A stretch of 64,000 bases of DNA, taken from positions 173,865 through 237,864 of the forward strand of contig NZ_JARZHG010000016.1 of NCBI RefSeq assembly GCF_029946505.1. Direction: 5' to 3'. Source of the stretch: Polyangium sp. y55x31 (lineage in GTDB: Bacteria > Myxococcota_A > Polyangia > Polyangiales > Polyangiaceae). The notes under the pieces were generated by a model. The model made no database searches. It had not been told where the DNA came from and saw only the letters and a program-made list of their open reading frames with translations. The translations under genes were made by a program, and so were the position numbers. Shown one piece after another: positions 60,896 to 64,000 of the stretch; the stretch's first letter is position 1, and each line of letters begins with the position of its first letter.

Positions 60896-62035
60896 ATGTC
60901 CTTGTCCCCGGCCGAGACCTTCGACCGATACGTCATCGAGGAGCGCCTCGGGGAGGGTGCTGCCGGCGAGGTCTACCGCGCGCTGGACACGCGCCTCCGC
61001 CGCAAAGTTGCACTCAAGGTGTTGCGACGGGACCCCGAGATGGAGTCCGAAGCTTGGGACCGCAACGTTGCGCGGATGCTGCGCGAGGCGCGCTCCGCCG
61101 CCTCTCTCACGCACCCGAACATCGTCGCCATCTACGACGTCGGCGAGCACGAGGGCGTCCCGTTCATCGCGATGGAGCTCGTCGACGGCAAGACGCTGCG
61201 ATCGTCGATCGGCCGCGACATCCCGCAAGGCGAGCGCATCGAGATCCTCCTCCAGGTCGCGCTCGCGCTCGCCGCCGCGCACGCCGTGGGCGTCGTGCAC
61301 CGCGACGTCAAGCCCGAGAACGTCATGGTCCGCGAGGACGGCGTGGCGAAGGTGCTCGATTTCGGCATCGCACGAAGGCTGCCCGGCGCGGTCACGAGCA
61401 CGCAGGACAGCGGCGTCTCGCGTCTGTCGCGGCTCACCGGCGACGGCAGCATCGTCGGCACGCCCGCGTACATGGCCCCCGAGCAGCTCCTCGGCCATGA
61501 AATCGACGCCCGGGCCGATCAGTTCTCGTGGGGCGTCATGGCGTTCGAATTGCTCGCGGGCCGGCTGCCTTTCCGCACGGACGGCGGAGGCCTCGGGCTC
61601 GTGACGTCGATCCTGAACGACGAGCCACGCCCGCTCGAAGGCGCGCCGGAGGAGCTCGCCACGATCGTCCGTCGCGCGCTCGCGAAAGCGCCGGACGAGC
61701 GATTCCCTTCGATGGAGGATCTCGCCGAGGCCGTCGCGGGCGTCGTGGCCTCGGCGCTCCCGCCGGCGCCGCCGATGCGCAAGAAGATGTTGTCGTCGGG
61801 GATCCGGCTCGTCTACGCGCAGGCCCCGGAGGCCGCCGCGCCCGCGCCCGAGCCTCCGCCGGCGGCGAGGACGAACCCCATTTTGATCGTCGGCGCCGCG
61901 GCGCTCGCCGTGGGCCTCTTCATCGGCGGCGTGCTCTTCCTGCTCCAGCGCAGCCAGGACACGGCGCCCGCGACCGCGCCCGCCGCCGCGCCCGCGCCCC
62001 CCGGCGCGGCGACGAACGCGCCCTCGGGCCGCTGA
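60896..62035 (+). CDS. Ser/Thr protein kinase with C-terminal membrane helix
   Basis: 379 aa from the ATG at 60896. Kinase domain ~10-275: LGEGAAGEVY, VALKVLRRD, VVHRDVKPENVMV, VLDFGIARRL, GTPAYMAPEQLLG. A transmembrane helix lies at ~337-357 (ILIVGAAALAVGLFIGGVLFLL), followed by a short Ala/Pro tail outside. All catalytic residues are present. It follows the choice-of-anchor-L gene by 71 bp and converges, with one base between, on the lipoprotein gene at 62037. Confidence 0.92.
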   Translation: MSLSPAETFDRYVIEERLGEGAAGEVYRALDTRLRRKVALKVLRRDPEMESEAWDRNVARMLREARSAASLTHPNIVAIYDVGEHEGVPFIAMELVDGKTLRSSIGRDIPQGERIEILLQVALALAAAHAVGVVHRDVKPENVMVREDGVAKVLDFGIARRLPGAVTSTQDSGVSRLSRLTGDGSIVGTPAYMAPEQLLGHEIDARADQFSWGVMAFELLAGRLPFRTDGGGLGLVTSILNDEPRPLEGAPEELATIVRRALAKAPDERFPSMEDLAEAVAGVVASALPPAPPMRKKMLSSGIRLVYAQAPEAAAPAPEPPPAARTNPILIVGAAALAVGLFIGGVLFLLQRSQDTAPATAPAAAPAPPGAATNAPSGR

Positions 62036-62036
62036 T

Positions 62037-63242
62037 TCAGGGTTTTTTCGTCCCGCTCGCCTTGGCCTTCTCGGCCTCCGGCGCCTTGGCCTTCTCGGCT
62101 TCGGTTGCCTTGGCCTTGTCGTCCGCCGGCTTGTTCGCCGCTTTGTCGGCGAGGTCCTTCGCGCGCCGCTTCACGAACACGTCCGGCTCCTCCTGCATCG
62201 ACTGGAGCAGCTTCTTGCCGTCGGGATCTTTCTCCGCGAGGAGCTCGAGCGCCCTGCCGCGCGCCATTCCGCTGTTCGCGCGGTTCTCGAGGATCGCGCG
62301 CGCCACGGCGAGCGCCCGCTTCTTTTGCGCGTCCGACGCCCCGGCTTGCCGGTGCAGGTAAAACAGCGCCGACGCCATCTGCGTCGACTTGATCGTCCCG
62401 TCCTTCGCGCGCTTCTCGATCTTGTCGAGCAGCGGATCCCACTCCGTTTTGCACCCGCCGCCTTGCGGGTAGAACGCGCAGAGATACGCCGCCTCGCCCG
62501 ACACGTCGTCGGCCGCGTCGTCGACGAACCCGAGCCACATCTTGCACGAATCCGCGGCGCGGCTCGGCGGCGTCCCCGTCCAGAACGCCGACATCGCGGC
62601 CTTGCGTACGACCGCGTCCTTGTCGTTCGTCGCGATGTCCTTCACGAACTCGTAGAGCGTCTCGCCGTTCGAGAACAGCATCCGCGCGAGCAGGCTCGTG
62701 CGCATCTGCTGGACGGCGTGGCCTTTCGCCATCGTCTTGATCCGATCGCCGAGCCCGGTGTCCGCGTGTTTGATCCCGCCGACGACCCCGCCGAGCTCCT
62801 GCGCCACGGTCTTGCTCGTCTCGCCCTCGGCCACCACGACGATCCGTTCGGCGAGCGCCTTGTCGTTGCGGAACGTCCTTCCGCGCTGCGAGAGCGCGCG
62901 GCCGCCGAGCCAGCGCACCTGCTCGTTCGGGTCCTCCAGAAAACTCACGAACGTCGCGTCGGCTTTCCCGTCGCGGATGAGCTCGCTCTCGATGAGCGTC
63001 TTCATCTCGGGGCACATCGAGTCGAACCCGTACGAGCCCCACTTGCAGCCGAGCGCTTTCTTCGCGAGCTCGACCACGGCGGCGTCGTTGCCGGCGGCCT
63101 CGATCCCCTTCGCGCTCGGCTTCGCCTCCGTGGGCGCCGCCGATCCGGCCGGATCCGGCCCCGACGAGCCTTTGCTGCACCCGAGCCCGAGCCCTGCGAG
63201 GAGCACGATCGCCGCGATCGCGCGCATTCGAACCAGTTTCAT
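62037..63242 (-). CDS. HEAT-like lipoprotein
   Basis: 401 aa. Signal and lipobox LGLGC (Cys22), then an alpha-helical body with HEAT/armadillo-like pairs (SFLEDPNEQVRWLGGRALSQRG, ATNDKDAVVRKAAMSAFW, ANSGMARGRALELLAEKD). The C-terminus is a Lys/Ala/Glu repeat tail (AEKAKAPEAEKAKA). Four or more Cys in the body may pair. Likely a periplasmic or outer-membrane scaffold. It converges on the kinase gene with one base between. Confidence 0.82.
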   Translation of the reverse strand: MKLVRMRAIAAIVLLAGLGLGCSKGSSGPDPAGSAAPTEAKPSAKGIEAAGNDAAVVELAKKALGCKWGSYGFDSMCPEMKTLIESELIRDGKADATFVSFLEDPNEQVRWLGGRALSQRGRTFRNDKALAERIVVVAEGETSKTVAQELGGVVGGIKHADTGLGDRIKTMAKGHAVQQMRTSLLARMLFSNGETLYEFVKDIATNDKDAVVRKAAMSAFWTGTPPSRAADSCKMWLGFVDDAADDVSGEAAYLCAFYPQGGGCKTEWDPLLDKIEKRAKDGTIKSTQMASALFYLHRQAGASDAQKKRALAVARAILENRANSGMARGRALELLAEKDPDGKKLLQSMQEEPDVFVKRRAKDLADKAANKPADDKAKATEAEKAKAPEAEKAKASGTKKP

Positions 63243-63287
63243 GCCCCCTCCTTACCGCATTTTCGGTGGAGCGGGGGCAAACGCGCG

Positions 63288-63569
63288 TCAGGCCGCGGCC
63301 ACCTTCTGTGCGACCTGCTTCGGCCGGCGGATCGGGGGCAGCTCCTTCGTGAGCAGGGCCGAACCGATCGCGAAGCCCGCGAGCGACAGACGCAGCCGGA
63401 GCGCGTCCACGAGCCCTTCGCGATGCAGAGCGCTCACGGTCTTGCGCACGTCGCCGCGGCGCACCTTGATCGCGAGCGAGAGCGTCTCGAGGTCCATGGT
63501 GCGGCCCTCGGTCTGGGCCTCGGCGAGGGCACGGAGGATGTAGGGCGCGATGTCCTTGGGCGTCATCAT
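63288..63569 (-). CDS. Small winged-helix-like DNA-binding protein
   Basis: 93 aa; two adjacent ATGs (63569, 63566). ALAEAQTEGRTMDLETLSLAIKV then RRGDVRKTVSALHREGLVDALRLRLSL looks like a winged helix, the recognition helix being at ~37-50, with a basic C-terminal tail. Similar small wHTH proteins act as local regulators. A 14-bp palindrome lies 60 bp upstream (63629-63642), so autoregulation is plausible. No family name can be given. Confidence 0.65.
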   Translation of the reverse strand: MMTPKDIAPYILRALAEAQTEGRTMDLETLSLAIKVRRGDVRKTVSALHREGLVDALRLRLSLAGFAIGSALLTKELPPIRRPKQVAQKVAAA

Positions 63570-63628
63570 GATGCTCGCACCCTACCTCCTGTGCTGAACG
63601 TGTGCACAGTTTGTGGAGATGATTTTTT

Positions 63629-63642
63629 GTTCAGGCCTGAAC
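63629..63642. promoter_or_regulatory. Perfect palindrome GTTCAGGCCTGAAC, candidate operator
   Basis: 14-bp perfect dyad in the AT-richer gap between the divergent small winged-helix gene and the lipoprotein at 63777. The half-site CTGAAC is repeated nearby at 63593-63598 and 63664-63669 on the same strand. Confidence 0.45.
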
Positions 63643-63776
63643 GGTGTCCCACGTCACCAACCCTGAACCTCCGTCCCATGTTGCGTGACGCGGGGGGAGG
63701 TCATTCCGTGATATCCTCGGCCCTCCCTTTTCGCGAGCGCCCTTTTTTGGGGCTCTTGCACACTGGAGGACTTCGC

Positions 63777-64000
63777 ATGAAATCGAATCGCTTGTGGGGA
63801 CCGAAGCTCGCCGCATTCTCGTTTCTGGCGCTGACCGGTCTCGTGGCTTGTGGAGGCGATGGCGACGGGTCCGGGGGATCGGGCGCGAACGGCGGATCCG
63901 GGGGCCAGGCGGGCGCGGGCGGGCAGGGCGGCGAGGGCGGCGCGGGCGGCTCCGGCGGGATGGGCGGCGAGGGCGGCGCGGGCGGCGCGGGCGGGATGGG
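63777..64000 (+). CDS. Gly-rich lipoprotein, N-terminal part (runs off window)
   Basis: ATG at 63777 after CTGGAGGACTTCGC; 74 complete codons before the right edge. Signal LAAFSFLALTGLVAC with lipobox Cys24, then a Gly-Gly-X stalk (GSGGSGANGGSGGQAGAG and on) to the edge. The same build as the lipoproteins at 36906, 57808 and 59469. The functional domain lies outside the window. Confidence 0.8.
   Translation, partial: MKSNRLWGPKLAAFSFLALTGLVACGGDGDGSGGSGANGGSGGQAGAGGQGGEGGAGGSGGMGGEGGAGGAGGM

Overview
The window looks like a chromosomal segment of a Polyangium/Sorangium-like myxobacterium (Myxococcota). This is an inference from several features: very high GC with strong third-position bias, two Ser/Thr protein kinases, many secreted lipoproteins with Gly-Gly-X stalks, a DUF1592/DUF1552 gene pair, MopE and choice-of-anchor-L type proteins, and a CorE-type copper sigma factor. 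I saw no rRNA, tRNA, CRISPR array, transposase or phage gene.

Left end (1-4.8 kb): a minus-strand type VI secretion tip cluster. In transcription order it is LysM/M23-like protein, VgrG, PAAR, then a DUF2169 protein cut by the window edge. VgrG and PAAR each end in a goose-type (GH23) lysozyme domain, so the tip itself carries paralogous cell-wall hydrolase effectors. Next (5-7.8 kb) is a MocR-type regulator divergent from a DUF2917-EamA fusion exporter, with a three-site operator between them.

Copper region (7.8-11.7 kb): copA and a CorE-type ECF sigma gene overlap as ATGA. Opposite is a CopZ-like chaperone, and beyond that a lipoprotein ending in SCGEGSCG. Upstream of copA, copZ and the lipoprotein I find the same ECF-like promoter, TGTAATG-N14/15-CGTC. 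This looks like a compact self-contained copper regulon.

11.8-24.6 kb: an HExxH lipoprotein protease, an MFS transporter, a VOC protein, a macrolide phosphotransferase-like kinase, a two-gene module of a membrane-anchored small GTPase and an unrecognised membrane partner, and a minus-strand run of Ser/Thr kinase, TPR/PEGA-like membrane protein and Gly-rich lipoprotein, preceded by an HtrA-like protease. A hybrid histidine kinase (24.6-27.2 kb) follows and is divergent from a glgX-treY-treZ operon (27.4-34.5 kb) that converts glycogen to trehalose. A PIN-domain gene overlaps the 3' end of treZ.

35.5-48.7 kb: two lipoproteins, a DUF1592-DUF1552-Cys-cluster operon, a DUF2169-pentapeptide-repeat protein with an 18-unit in-frame 21-bp tandem repeat, a class I PDE-like HD protein, a phosphoribosyltransferase, and a NucA-type nuclease converging on its NuiA-type inhibitor. 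Two ~290-bp elements (35.54-35.83 and 46.55-46.84 kb) share an unusual hairpin order A-B-C-D-core-D'-C'-B'-A'. They have covarying stems, a 68-bp block that is identical in inverted orientation, and both lie between convergent genes.

49.2-64 kb: a coupled four-gene operon (propeller/di-haem cytochrome, secreted protein, TolB-like lipoprotein, O-antigen-ligase-like membrane protein), a MauG/CCP-like di-haem lipoprotein, an ABC exporter, two Cys- or Gly-rich surface proteins, a second Ser/Thr kinase, a HEAT-like lipoprotein, a small winged-helix-like protein beside a palindrome, and the start of another Gly-rich lipoprotein.
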